NCBI RefSeq assembly: GCF_000374145.1
Contig: NZ_KB893667.1
Coordinates: 1 to 35,181, forward strand
DNA from: Neomegalonema perideroedes DSM 15528
Lineage (GTDB): Bacteria; Pseudomonadota; Alphaproteobacteria; Rhodobacterales; Rhodobacteraceae
Length of the DNA stretch: 35,181 bases
Reading direction: 5' to 3'
The notes beneath the pieces are model-generated. The model was not told where the DNA came from. It worked only from the letters and a program-made list of their open reading frames with translations, and did no database searches. This document shows, piece by piece, positions 17,011 through 25,758 of this stretch. Position 1 is the stretch's first letter. The number at the start of each line of letters is the position of its first letter. The position numbers and the translations under genes are program-made.

Positions 17011-17216
17011 GTCGGGGTCAGATGTGTGGTCGCCTAGGGATGGTTCCGCCGCCCGAAGTAAAAACGCAAGTTTGGGTCCAAGCCGGACATTCGCATGTCC
17101 GTGGATTCTGGATACCATGTCCGGAATGGGGGCAAGATCATCAGTAGACGGATGAATGACGAGACGCCGAATGGCGTCCCGCATCGTTTCAGGAACCCGT
17201 TTTCGGGACGTCCATT

Positions 17217-18095
17217 TTACGGGTTAAGCCAGTCCTTGTCAGGCCGCGTGATCAGGCGGGCCGAAAAATATGCGTGGTCTAGATCGAAGATAGTCTTGAT
17301 CCGATAGGTCCGCAGGGCGTCGTCCCGTTCCACTAAGAAGCACGACACCTCGCTCACGTTGCTGGCGGAGCTAAACGGCAGCAGCAGCTGCATCCTCTGC
17401 TCTTCGACGAAAAACACTGGGATCGCGACCTTGTAGTTGCGACGGATCTTCGGGATCAGGTTCTCCAAAGCACCACGGAGGTAATTCCTGACGACATCGT
17501 CGGAGAAATTGGGCATGCCAGCCCGCTCCTTCGCCCGCTCGAAGAGATGGTCGAAGACCTCTCGGTCAAGGCTGTATTCCGTGTCGAAGATGAAGTCCCG
17601 GCTATCCTTTGAGTACCATGCGATGTCGGGTTGCTTCGTCCCAAAATTGCTCTGGTAGTTCCGGTCATTTGGTGCGTAGCACCCCTTAAAGACCCAGTCT
17701 GGCGTCTCACGCTCCGGCATTCCGGGCCGAGGCTTATATTTCTCGAAGACCGCCATTAGATCGGCACCGTGGGCGTTCTGTAGGCCGGTGTTGAACGTGA
17801 TCCAGTCCCCGCATGGGGACTCGATGAAGAACCGCCCAGGCTCCTGCTGCTCGAGGACGACCAAGCGTTTGAACGTGTAGTTTAGGTAGTTCCGCAGCTT
17901 CGGATACGCTTGGTTGGCGTATTTATCTTTGAAGCGCTGCTGGTGGAAGTGCCACGCGTCGACACCGTCAACGGTCTGGCGGGCGACGAGGGCGAAGGGT
18001 TCGTTGTAGTCGCCTTTGATCGCGTAGAAATGCGCAAACACCTCATCGACCGGTTGTTCGCGATGCATCTTAAACAGGCTTGCATATGCCTTCAT
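17217..18095 (-). CDS. DUF3825 domain protein
   Basis: 292 residues, uninterrupted, with AAAGGATAG six bases before the ATG. The N-terminal third (MKAYASLFKM ... DGVDAWHFHQQRFKDKYANQAYPKLRNYLNYTFKRL) and the signature blocks FNTGLQNAHGADLMAVFEKY, DIAWYSKDSRDFIFDTEYSL, LENLIPKIRRNYKVAIPVFFVEEQRMQLLLPF and YRIKTIFDLDHAYFSARLITRPDKDWLNP match DUF3825, which often forms the C-terminal domain behind an OST-HTH/LOTUS or other RNA-linked module. Here it stands alone. The biochemical role of the domain is not established; many members occur in variable genomic regions. It lies opposite to, and downstream of, the truncated ParD gene, and upstream is a long gene-free stretch, so it is likely a single-gene acquisition. 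Confidence 0.8.
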   Translation of the reverse strand: MKAYASLFKMHREQPVDEVFAHFYAIKGDYNEPFALVARQTVDGVDAWHFHQQRFKDKYANQAYPKLRNYLNYTFKRLVVLEQQEPGRFFIESPCGDWITFNTGLQNAHGADLMAVFEKYKPRPGMPERETPDWVFKGCYAPNDRNYQSNFGTKQPDIAWYSKDSRDFIFDTEYSLDREVFDHLFERAKERAGMPNFSDDVVRNYLRGALENLIPKIRRNYKVAIPVFFVEEQRMQLLLPFSSASNVSEVSCFLVERDDALRTYRIKTIFDLDHAYFSARLITRPDKDWLNP

Positions 18096-18150
18096 AGTAG
18101 CTATCCTTTGTGTGGGTTTATTTGTGTGGTAGGCGGGATAGAGACGATAT

Positions 18151-18179
18151 TAGCCTCGGGATCTGATGCCCCGAGGCTA
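18151..18179. terminator. Strong 10-bp hairpin upstream of the DUF3825 gene
   Basis: TAGCCTCGGG and CCCGAGGCTA flank a 9-base loop, followed on the plus strand by an A/T-rich run (TTTATCTATAT). It resembles a factor-independent terminator stem or a leader hairpin of the minus-strand DUF3825 transcript. No plus-strand gene ends here, so the role is open. Confidence 0.4.
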
Positions 18180-19440
18180 TTTATCTATATCCTCTTTCGA
18201 GGAAGATCTTTAAAAGGTGCCCGTAGGGCTGAAAGCTGTGTAGGGGTAGGTGTTTCGTCTAAGCTGTATAGCGCATAAGGCGGCAATCACGCCACTGATA
18301 TGAGGAATTTAGACTCAAGGGTGGCCAGAGTCAAGCTCTAAATTCAAAAGCATGCATCCTAGGGGAAGATGATGTCGACGTTATCCGCATGGCGACTGCA
18401 TGACGTTGCCGGTGGAGCCGGCGCCGGCAGGGTTCCGCGGTGCCGCCTTCGATGATCATGGCGTCTCACGGCAGCGGGGCATCGCCTTGGCCGATTTCTC
18501 CTTCTATCTTCTTCACCTTGATCGAAGATTGGCAGGGCAACGAATTGCGCGATGAGGGTAAGGCGTCACGCAAGCAAGACCTTACGGTGCTGCGCCATCG
18601 GCTCCATCCCGGGAACGCGGAAGCAGGTCTCGAACTGCGCGTCCATCTCTCCTGATGCAGACTGCGCGCCCGTTCAGGATCGCAACGCATGGCGTGGATC
18701 AGCAACACCACTCTTCGTAGCGGCGCATTCATCGCGATACCGAGAGGTGCTTAGCGCAAGTTGCGCAGAACATCGATCAGGCGATCATGAGCGCGTGCAG
18801 ACGCCTCGTTCCAGCTGACATAGGCCGGATCCAGATTGTAGCCGATGCCTTCAAGATCCCGTTCAGCCGGATATATTCCGCTAGCGCGGGCAGAAGCGTG
18901 GCGAACGCAGTGGAGAGTGCGGTTGCGCGAGTCCGACCGGCGGGCACGAAGGGCGTATGCACATGCTTGTTCATGTGAGTTCGTCTTGCTCCACGAGCCA
19001 GACGGTCAGCATGGGTCGCAGTGGTGAGCCGCCCGAAGGCCGATATGTGGCCCACCTCGATGCCGGTATGCTCACAACCGAGGCGCATCATGTCGAACAC
19101 CGGCCATTGCAGAAAATACGGCGTTCTGGCGACTATGGCCATGACGAGAAGAGGATCCATCTGCGCGGCACGATATTTATCGCAGTCATTCTTCATGAAG
19201 AGAAATATTTTATTGAAATTGAATTATTATTGAAATTATGAATTTCAAAAAATTAATAAAAATTACTATTAGTAAGGTAATATTTTATATAAAAATCATC
19301 ATATTATGTCCTGCAGCAGAACGATATCAGATAAAATTACTCAGGTTTCATGCCAAAATTGCGATGATTAATTTGATGAAGATTGATCGAATTGAAGATA
19401 GTTCCTTGAATTTATTTGTAATTTCTTAGATTTATGTATT
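18180..19440. other. Gene-poor debris ending in an AT-rich patch
   Basis: Minus-strand frames at 18777-19196 (139 codons, PLLVMAIVARTPYFLQWPVFDMM ...) and at 18466-18732 have coding-like stretches, including a second-frame FETCFRVPGMEPMAQHRKVLLA. None can be assigned to a family, and the frames change, so they are probably remnants of one or two genes. From 19190 to 19440 the sequence is extremely AT-rich and includes a perfect 8-bp inverted repeat, TTGAAATT-ATG-AATTTCAA (19230-19248). This patch marks the border to the GC-rich block. Confidence 0.35.
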
Positions 19441-19740
19441 TGACACATTTGAGCGCCTAGAGCGGTCGCCTTGAAGGCTACGCAGGGGCTGTGGATTTCG
19501 AAATCCCCCGGGCGGAGCTGGAGCGGGCTCGGAGCTATCGCTCCGGGGCGCAGCGCGTCCGTCAGGAGGAAATCCGGGAAGCCGCGATTGAATCTGGGAG
19601 GGGCCGAGCGCGCGGTTAGTCTGTCATAACCAGACGTCGAACCGCATCTACAATCCCGGCTTCGGTTGCGGATGCGGCCGCGTTTCTCGCCGCGATCCGG
19701 AGCGAGCCCTGAATCAGCGGCGGTCCGGCGCGCAAGCGGC

Positions 19741-20640
19741 TCAGGCGAAAGCGCTTGAGATCTTTTCAGCCAGCCAATCGGCGAAGAGGCTGAGGCGCCG
19801 CGTCGGGCGAGCCCCGCCGGGGAACAGAAGATGCGCCGGCAAAGGCGCAGGACGGGCCTCAGGCAGAATCTCGACCAGCTCGCCCGCCTCCAGATGCGCG
19901 GCGACGTCATAGGCGGGGATCTGGATCATCCCCAATCCTGCGAGGGCGCAGGCGATATAGGCCTCGGCGTTGTTGGCGCTGACCCGCCAGGGCGCAGGAC
20001 GGGTCCGCACGCGCCCGCCCTCGATCCATTCCCAATCCGCCACCCGCCCCGAGGCGGGCGAGGCGTAAGCCACCTGAACATGACGATCAAGATCGCTCAG
20101 ACCTTGCGGCGTTCCGTGGCGCGCCAGATAGGCGGGGCTGGCGACGTTGATCTGAAGGATCTCCCCAAGGCGCCGGGCGCGCAGGCTGGAATCCGGCAAG
20201 ACGCCGATCCGCAAAGCGCAATCCACCCGCTCGCCCACCAGATCCGCCGGACGATCCGTCGCGCCCAGCTCCACGAGGACGCCCGGCCAGCGCTCCAAAA
20301 ACTCCGGCAGAGCGGGCGCGACGATCAGGCGCCCCACCCGCCCCGGAACCTCCACGCGGATGCGCCCCTCCAGACCTCGCGCGGCGCTGCGGAACATCGT
20401 CTCCATCTCCTCATGCTCAGAGAGGAGAGCGAGGCAGCGCTCGTAAAACTCCACGCCTTCGTCGGTCGGATGGAGGCGGCGCGTCGTGCGCTGCATGAGG
20501 CGGGCGCCCAACCGGGCCTCAAGCTCGGCCACCGCCGCCGAAACGCTGGAGCGCGGCTTCTGCAAGGTGTCGGCCGCGCGCGTGAAGCTGCGGGCCTCCA
20601 CGACCCGGACGAAGATCCGATAAAGGTCGATGCGGTCCAT
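19741..20640 (-). CDS. LysR-family transcriptional regulator
   Basis: 299 residues starting MDRIDLYRIFVRVVEARSFTRAAD, with recognition helix SSVSAAVAELEARLGARLM at about 31-50 and RTTRRLHPTDEG completing the winged helix. From about residue 92 (GRIRVEVPGRVGRL) comes the effector-binding domain, which contains DCALRIGVLPDSSLRARRLGE and ends AEKISSAFA. AGGAT precedes the start. The group with this beginning commonly represses or activates an adjacent short-chain dehydrogenase, and indeed an SDR gene diverges from it 104 bases away. Codon use is strongly GC-rich, like all genes up to 34 kb. Confidence 0.92.
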   Translation of the reverse strand: MDRIDLYRIFVRVVEARSFTRAADTLQKPRSSVSAAVAELEARLGARLMQRTTRRLHPTDEGVEFYERCLALLSEHEEMETMFRSAARGLEGRIRVEVPGRVGRLIVAPALPEFLERWPGVLVELGATDRPADLVGERVDCALRIGVLPDSSLRARRLGEILQINVASPAYLARHGTPQGLSDLDRHVQVAYASPASGRVADWEWIEGGRVRTRPAPWRVSANNAEAYIACALAGLGMIQIPAYDVAAHLEAGELVEILPEARPAPLPAHLLFPGGARPTRRLSLFADWLAEKISSAFA

Positions 20641-20668
20641 TGTTCGCCGATCCTGACAAGTGAAGCTG

Positions 20669-20706
20669 GAATACGCGGATTAAACCGAAAATCCCAGCAG
20701 ATATTC
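20669..20706. promoter_or_regulatory. Weak nested inverted repeats between LysR and SDR genes
   Basis: GAATA...TATTC (20669-20673 and 20702-20706) encloses GGATT...AATCC (20677-20681 and 20690-20694). Position and symmetry suit a LysR site, but the arms are short and could occur by chance. Confidence 0.25.
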
Positions 20707-20744
20707 TCCGCTCAAGATCAACGGACGGCATATGGAGAACCACC

Positions 20745-21518
20745 ATGACCATTCGCAGCGTCAAAGATAAGACCATTCTGATCGCAGGCGGCGCCAAGAA
20801 TCTGGGCGGCCTGCTCGCCCGCGACTTCGCCGGACTCGGCGCCAAGGCGGTGGCCGTGCATTACAACAGCCCCGCCACGGCGGCGGAGGCCGAAGCCACC
20901 GTGGCCGCAGTCAAGGCCGCCGGAGCCCAAGCCGCCGCCTTTCAGGCCGATCTGACCACCGCGGGCGCGATGAAGAAGCTTTTCGCCGACGCTCAGGCCG
21001 CCTTCGGACGCCCGGACATCGCCATCAACACCGTGGGCAAGGTGCTCAAGAAGCCCATCGCCGAGATCTCCGAAGCCGAATATGACGAGATGAGCGACGT
21101 CAACGCCAAGGCGGCCTTCTTCTTCATCAAAGAGGCGGGCGCGGCGCTGAACGACAATGGATCGATCTGCACGCTGGTGACCTCGCTGCTGGGCGCCTAT
21201 ACGCCCTTCTACGCCAGCTACGCCGGAACCAAGGCGCCGGTGGAGCATTTCACCCGCGCCGCCTCGAAGGAGTTCGGCGCGCGGGGAATCTCGGTGACGG
21301 CCATCGGCCCCGGCCCCATGGACACGCCTTTCTTCTATGGTCAGGAGGCGCCCGACGCGCAGGCCTATCATAAGTCGGCCGCCGCGCTCTCCTCGATCTC
21401 GAAGACCGGCCTGACCGACATCGAGGACATCGCGCCGTGGATCCGCTTCCTCGTCACCGAAGGCTGGTGGATGACTGGCCAGACCATCCTCGTCAACGGC
21501 GGCTACACCACGAAATGA
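20745..21518 (+). CDS. Short-chain dehydrogenase/reductase
   Basis: 257 residues with GGAGA before the ATG. The NAD(P) loop is GGAKNLGG (residues 15-22). NTVG (95-98) takes the place of NNAG. The catalytic Ser147, Tyr159 and Lys163 lie in TSLLGAYTPFYASYAGTK. The C-terminus WIRFLVTEGWWMTGQTILVNGGYTTK is the usual SDR oligomer end. The G-G-A-K-N-L-G variant loop is frequent in SDRs that accept NADP(H). A basic residue after the second strand (HYNS) also suggests NADP(H). It diverges from the LysR gene and is followed by a stable hairpin, so it is probably monocistronic and LysR-controlled. The substrate is unknown. Confidence 0.92.
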   Translation: MTIRSVKDKTILIAGGAKNLGGLLARDFAGLGAKAVAVHYNSPATAAEAEATVAAVKAAGAQAAAFQADLTTAGAMKKLFADAQAAFGRPDIAINTVGKVLKKPIAEISEAEYDEMSDVNAKAAFFFIKEAGAALNDNGSICTLVTSLLGAYTPFYASYAGTKAPVEHFTRAASKEFGARGISVTAIGPGPMDTPFFYGQEAPDAQAYHKSAAALSSISKTGLTDIEDIAPWIRFLVTEGWWMTGQTILVNGGYTTK

Positions 21519-21528
21519 TCTCGCTCGG

Positions 21529-21557
21529 GCCCGGCTCTCCGCCATGGAGCCGGGCTT
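21529..21557 (+). terminator. Hairpin after the SDR gene
   Basis: GCCCGGCTC and GAGCCGGGC form a perfect 9-bp stem with a 9-base loop, starting 11 bases after the SDR stop. Only TT follows. It lies between convergent genes and could act for both strands. Confidence 0.55.
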
Positions 21558-21631
21558 ACGCCTTCGCGGTTCTCAGAACGCCCCGATCCCCTCGATCCGC
21601 GCCTTAACAAGGAGCGTCTTCCGCGAGCGCG

Positions 21632-22417
21632 TCAGACGACCTCCACGCCGAAGAGCTGCAGCCGCGTGAGGGCGGGGAAAGGCGAAGGATCTTCGGCTTT
21701 GACGAGCCTGTGCAGCTTCGCTCCGGAAACCACGCGCGGAGAAAAGCCGAATTCCTGCGCCGCGCCGGTTTTCCGCAGGTCGAGAATCTCCTCGCTTCCA
21801 TCGGAGAAGCCGAGGGTCGCGCGCCTCCACCAGGCGTCATGCGGGAAATCCGCGCGCAGAGTCAGCGCCGCGCCGTCCAGAAGCACAGGACGTCCGAAGT
21901 CCAGCGTGAGCGCGGCCTCCGGATCGCGGTTGATCCCCCAACTCGTATAGGGCCAAAAGCCGTGATCGTCGTTGGCGCATTCCCCGTCTATGGCGTTGCG
22001 CGCGGCGAAGACGGCCTCTCCTCGCGTCTCGACGTTCGCGCTGGCGTGCGGAAACAGCGCGGCCGCGCCGGGGTCGTCCCAAGGATTCAGCGCGAGATCC
22101 CGCCTCGCCGCCAATTCCTCCGGACGGGCCGGGCGCAGCCAGAGCCGGTGCAGCTCTCCCGTGAATGATTTGGGGGAGTAGGTTTTTTTGCGATCTCCGA
22201 AGGGGACCGGCACTTCATGGCGGCCCGGCCGCATGAACACGAGCGCCGGAGCGACCGCGTCGTCCAGAGCCAACCAGACATGCGCCTCGCTGGTCGTGGA
22301 GAAGATGAGGCGGTCGCCCGGCTCATAGGCTTTGCGATGGACGAGGAAGATCTCCCCTTCGCCGGAGGCCTCGGCCAAAATCCGCCCCGAACCGGACGAA
22401 ACTTCTAACCGCATCAT
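21632..22417 (-). CDS. Discoidin-like (galactose-binding fold) protein of unknown role
   Basis: 261 residues; GGAAAGGAAG precedes the double-Met start. No signal peptide or membrane segment. The first 120 residues are strand-rich (EIFLVHRKAYEPGDRLIFS, HVWLALDDAVAPALVFM). The second half, ASANVETRGEAVFAARNAIDGE, HGFWPYTSWGINRDPEAAL, TLDFGRPVLLDGAALTLRADFPHDAWWRRATLGFSDGSEE, has the pattern of F5/8-type carbohydrate-binding modules (ASA...AIDG...S.G......LTLDFG). It probably binds a carbohydrate and may be cytoplasmic given the lack of a leader. It stands alone, convergent with the SDR gene. Confidence is good for a real gene and moderate for the fold. Confidence 0.75.
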   Translation of the reverse strand: MMRLEVSSGSGRILAEASGEGEIFLVHRKAYEPGDRLIFSTTSEAHVWLALDDAVAPALVFMRPGRHEVPVPFGDRKKTYSPKSFTGELHRLWLRPARPEELAARRDLALNPWDDPGAAALFPHASANVETRGEAVFAARNAIDGECANDDHGFWPYTSWGINRDPEAALTLDFGRPVLLDGAALTLRADFPHDAWWRRATLGFSDGSEEILDLRKTGAAQEFGFSPRVVSGAKLHRLVKAEDPSPFPALTRLQLFGVEVV

Positions 22418-22730
22418 GAAGCGCTTCCTTTCCTCAAGCTCTCCGGCGCGGCTGAAGCCCTGCTCGCAAGCCCCGCCGGATTTTCCGCCTTCGCCGCTTC
22501 TTCAAGCTTCAAGCGCCTGCGAAAGTCAATCGCGGGCGGTCCATTGGGGCGGCCTCTCGATCGGTCGGGCCGGAGGCGCCGCGCCGCTGTCGGCCTCCGC
22601 GCAGGTTGCGCCGCAAGATCGCCCGCGCCGGGGCGCCGGGGCGGGGCGGCGGATAAGCCAAAGGCGGCGAATTCAACGCCTTCGGGAGATCCCATGCGAT
22701 CACCCGGCGCATCGCTCTTTCTTGATCGGT

Positions 22731-22757
22731 CTTCGCAGGAGCGAAAGCATTTTTTTT
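22731..22757 (+). terminator. Stem plus T8 upstream of acnB, possible attenuator
   Basis: TTCGC (22732-22736), loop AGGA, GCGAA (22741-22745), then AGCA and eight T residues (22750-22757). No plus-strand gene ends here, so if active it would stop transcripts heading into acnB. The stem is short, so this is only a candidate. Confidence 0.35.
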
Positions 22758-22794
22758 GCTGAAATCCGGTGATGAAATACGATAACTTGTCGGT

Positions 22795-22833
22795 CGGTTT
22801 CGTCGGGCGGTCTCGGCGGGCGGTCTCGGCGGA
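22795..22833 (+). repeat. Three tandem 13-bp repeats before acnB
   Basis: CGGTTTCGTCGGG, CGGTCTCGGCGGG and CGGTCTCGGCGGA follow each other without gaps, ending about 93 bases before the acnB start. The second and third differ only in the last base. Could be slippage or a regulatory array. Confidence 0.6.
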
Positions 22834-22926
22834 CGCGCCAAGGCTCCCAAGACCTTGGGCGAAGGAACGATGCGGGTTGGTGGCGCTGGGTTTCAGCTCC
22901 GTACGCCTCATGACATGGGGATTGCG

Positions 22927-25716
22927 ATGAACCTTTATTCAGATTATCTGGCTGAGATCGAAAGCAGAAAAGCTCAAGGGCTCGCGCCTAAGCCGATCGA
23001 CGACGGCGGCCTCGTGGGCGAAATCATCGCGTTGATCGAGGCCCCCGGCGACGAGCGCCGGGCGGACGCCCTGAAGTTCTTCATCACTAACACCCTGCCC
23101 GGCACCACGAGCGCCGCGGGCGTCAAGGCGGCCTTCCTCAAGCGAATCATCCTCGGCGAAACGGTCGTCCCGGAGATCACGCCCGCCTTCGCGCTCGAAC
23201 TCCTGTCCCATATGAAGGGCGGACCCTCGGTCGAGGCGCTGCTCGACATCGCCCTCGGGAAAGACGCCGCGCTCGCCGCGCAGGCGGGCGAGGTGCTGAA
23301 GACTCAGGTCTTCCTCTACGACGCCGACATGTTCCGCCTGCGCGACGCCTATAAGGCGGGGAGCGCCGTCGCGAAGGGCGTCCTCGAAAGCTACGCCAAG
23401 GCCGAATTCTTCACCAAGCTCCCCGAGGTCGAGGACGAGATCAAGGTCGTGACCTTCATCGCCGCCGAAGGCGACATCTCGACCGATCTGCTCTCGCCCG
23501 GCAATCAGGCGCATTCGCGCTCCGACCGCGAGCTGCACGGCCAATGCATGATCACGCCTGAGGCTCAGCAGGAGATCGTGGCGCTGAAGGCCAAGCACCC
23601 GGACAAGCGGGTGATGATGATCGCCGAGAAGGGCACGATGGGCGTGGGCTCCTCGCGCATGTCCGGCGTGAACAACGTGGCGCTCTGGACCGGCAAACAG
23701 GCGAGCCCCTATGTGCCCTTCGTGAATTTCGCGCCGGTCGTGGCGGGCACCAACGGCATTTCGCCGATCTTCGCCACCACCGTCGACGTGACCGGCGGCA
23801 TCGGCGTCAATCTGAAGAACTGGGTCCGCAAGACCGGCGCCGACGGCAAGCCGGTCCTCGACGGCGAAGGCAATCCGATCCTCGAACAGAAATTCTCGGT
23901 CGAGACCGGAACCGTCCTCGTCATCGACGTGAAGAATAAGAAGCTCCGCGACGCGGACGGCAAGGAATTGGTGGACGTCGCCGCCGCCTTCACGCCCCAG
24001 AAAATGGAGTTCATGAAGGCCGGAAGCTCCTACGCCATCGTTTTCGGCAAGAAGCTCCAGACCTTCGCCGCCCAGACCCTCGGAATCGAGGCGCCCCTCG
24101 TCTTCGCGCCGAACAAAGAGATCAGCGTCGAGGGCCAGGGCCTGACCGCCGTCGAGAAGATCTTCAACCGCAACGCCGTCGGCGTGACGCCGGGCAAGGT
24201 GCTGCACGCCGGATCCGACGTGCGGGTCAAGGTGAACATCGTCGGCTCTCAGGACACCACCGGCCTGATGACCGCCCAAGAGCTGGAGGCCATGGCGGCC
24301 ACCGTCATTTCTCCGCTCGTGGACGGCGCTTATCAATCGGGCTGCCATACGGCTTCGGTCTGGGACAAGAAGGCTCAGGCCAATATTCCGAAGCTCATGT
24401 CTTTCATGAACAACTTCGGCCTGATCACCGCCCGCGATCCCAAGGGCGTCTATCACTCGATGACCGACGTGATCCACAAGGTGCTGAACGACATCACCGT
24501 GGACGATTGGGCGATCATCATCGGCGGCGACAGCCATACCCGCATGTCCAAGGGCGTGGCCTTCGGCGCCGACTCCGGCACCGTGGCGCTGGCTCTGGCG
24601 ACCGGCGAGGCGACCATGCCGATTCCGCAATCGGTCAAGGTGACCTTCAAGGGCGCGATGCAGCCGCATATGGATTTCCGCGACGTGGTCCACGCCACGC
24701 AGGCCCAGATGCTGAAACAATGCGGCGACAACGTCTTTCAGGGCCGCATCATCGAAGTCCACCTCGGCACGCTGCTGGCGGACCAAGCCTTCACCTTCAC
24801 CGACTGGACGGCCGAGATGAAGGCCAAGGCCTCGATCTGCATTTCGCAGGACGACACGCTGATCGAGTCGCTGGAGATCGCCAAATCGCGCATCCAGATC
24901 ATGATCGACAAGGGCATGGAGAACGCCGCGGGCACGCTCAAGGGCCTGATCGCCAAGGCGGACGCGCGCATCGCCGAAATCCGCTCCGGCGAGAAGCCCG
25001 CCCTGACGCCCGACGCCAATGCGAAATATTTCGCGGAGGTCGTGGTGGATCTGGACGTGATCGACGAGCCGATGATCGCCGATCCCGACGTCAACAACGC
25101 CGACGTCTCCAAGCGCTACACCCATGACATGATCCGCCCGGTGTCTTACTACGGCGGCTCCAAGAAGGTGGATCTGGGCTTCGTGGGCTCCTGCATGGTG
25201 CATAAGGGCGATATGAAGATCGTCGCCCAGATGCTGAAGAATCTGGAGAAGGCTCAGGGCAAGGTGGAGTTCAAGGCGCCGCTCGTGGTGGCCGCCCCGA
25301 CCTACAACATCATCGACGAGCTGAAGGCCGAAGGGGATTGGGAGATCCTCCAGCGCTATTCCGGCTTCGAATTCGACGACTTGCTCCCGAAAGGCAAGGC
25401 GCGGACCGAATACGAGAACATCCTCTATCTGGAGCGCCCCGGCTGCAATCTCTGCATGGGCAATCAGGAGAAGGCGGAGAAGGGCGACACCGTTCTGGCG
25501 ACCTCGACGCGCCTCTTCCAAGGCCGCGTCGTGGAGGATACGGCCGAGAAGAAGGGCGAATCGCTGCTGGCCTCGACTCCGGTGGTGGTGCTCTCGGCGA
25601 TCCTCGGCCGCACGCCGAACGTGGATGAATATAAGGCCGCCGTCGAAGGGATCGATCTGACCAAGTTCGCCCCGCCGAAGGCTCCGCGGATCGACGCCTT
25701 GTCCATCCAATATTAA
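22927..25716 (+). CDS. acnB: Aconitate hydratase B (bifunctional 2-methylisocitrate dehydratase)
   Basis: 929 residues from the ATG at 22927 (MNLYSDYLAEIESRKAQGLAPKPIDD), with GGGG just before it; an upstream frame extension is unlikely. AcnB order: HEAT-like N-terminal domain (about 1-155), swivelling domain (160-400), then catalytic domains. Visible landmarks include SRSDRELHGQCM, GTMGVGSSRMSGVNN, SGCHTASVWD, IGGDSHTRMSKGVAFGADSGTVALAL, and the [4Fe-4S] ligands Cys756 (GSCMVH), Cys840 and Cys843 (PGCNLCMGN). It interconverts citrate and isocitrate in the TCA cycle and dehydrates/hydrates methylcitrate-cycle intermediates. E. coli AcnB is about 865 residues with Cys710/769/772, so this copy is longer, with about 25 extra residues between the first and second ligands. 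It is monocistronic, ending at a clear terminator. Confidence 0.96.
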   Translation: MNLYSDYLAEIESRKAQGLAPKPIDDGGLVGEIIALIEAPGDERRADALKFFITNTLPGTTSAAGVKAAFLKRIILGETVVPEITPAFALELLSHMKGGPSVEALLDIALGKDAALAAQAGEVLKTQVFLYDADMFRLRDAYKAGSAVAKGVLESYAKAEFFTKLPEVEDEIKVVTFIAAEGDISTDLLSPGNQAHSRSDRELHGQCMITPEAQQEIVALKAKHPDKRVMMIAEKGTMGVGSSRMSGVNNVALWTGKQASPYVPFVNFAPVVAGTNGISPIFATTVDVTGGIGVNLKNWVRKTGADGKPVLDGEGNPILEQKFSVETGTVLVIDVKNKKLRDADGKELVDVAAAFTPQKMEFMKAGSSYAIVFGKKLQTFAAQTLGIEAPLVFAPNKEISVEGQGLTAVEKIFNRNAVGVTPGKVLHAGSDVRVKVNIVGSQDTTGLMTAQELEAMAATVISPLVDGAYQSGCHTASVWDKKAQANIPKLMSFMNNFGLITARDPKGVYHSMTDVIHKVLNDITVDDWAIIIGGDSHTRMSKGVAFGADSGTVALALATGEATMPIPQSVKVTFKGAMQPHMDFRDVVHATQAQMLKQCGDNVFQGRIIEVHLGTLLADQAFTFTDWTAEMKAKASICISQDDTLIESLEIAKSRIQIMIDKGMENAAGTLKGLIAKADARIAEIRSGEKPALTPDANAKYFAEVVVDLDVIDEPMIADPDVNNADVSKRYTHDMIRPVSYYGGSKKVDLGFVGSCMVHKGDMKIVAQMLKNLEKAQGKVEFKAPLVVAAPTYNIIDELKAEGDWEILQRYSGFEFDDLLPKGKARTEYENILYLERPGCNLCMGNQEKAEKGDTVLATSTRLFQGRVVEDTAEKKGESLLASTPVVVLSAILGRTPNVDEYKAAVEGIDLTKFAPPKAPRIDALSIQY

Positions 25717-25758
25717 GGCGTCAGGCCGGAGCGGCCGCAGACGGACGCGCGATCGCAG

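Larger units (their letters stand above)
22418..22926. other. Leader region upstream of acnB
   Basis: No gene is supported. The stretch holds a candidate terminator-like stem with a T-run (22732-22757) and three tandem 13-base repeats (22795-22833), both described separately. A long 5' leader before acnB is plausible. Confidence 0.45.

Noticed and set aside
19831-20748. 305-codon plus-strand frame over the LysR gene
   Set aside because: Shadow of the intact minus-strand LysR gene, which has a full domain structure.
22795-22833. 13-bp tandem array considered as a CRISPR or iteron origin
   Set aside because: Units are too short and contiguous for CRISPR (no spacers), and no replication initiator gene is adjacent for iterons.
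22939-25710. 923-codon open frame antisense to acnB
   Set aside because: It mirrors the acnB codons almost exactly in extent, and its translation is rich in His/Arg/Gly/Asp/Leu without any domain. Long antisense frames are expected when codons end in G or C. acnB is unambiguous on the other strand.
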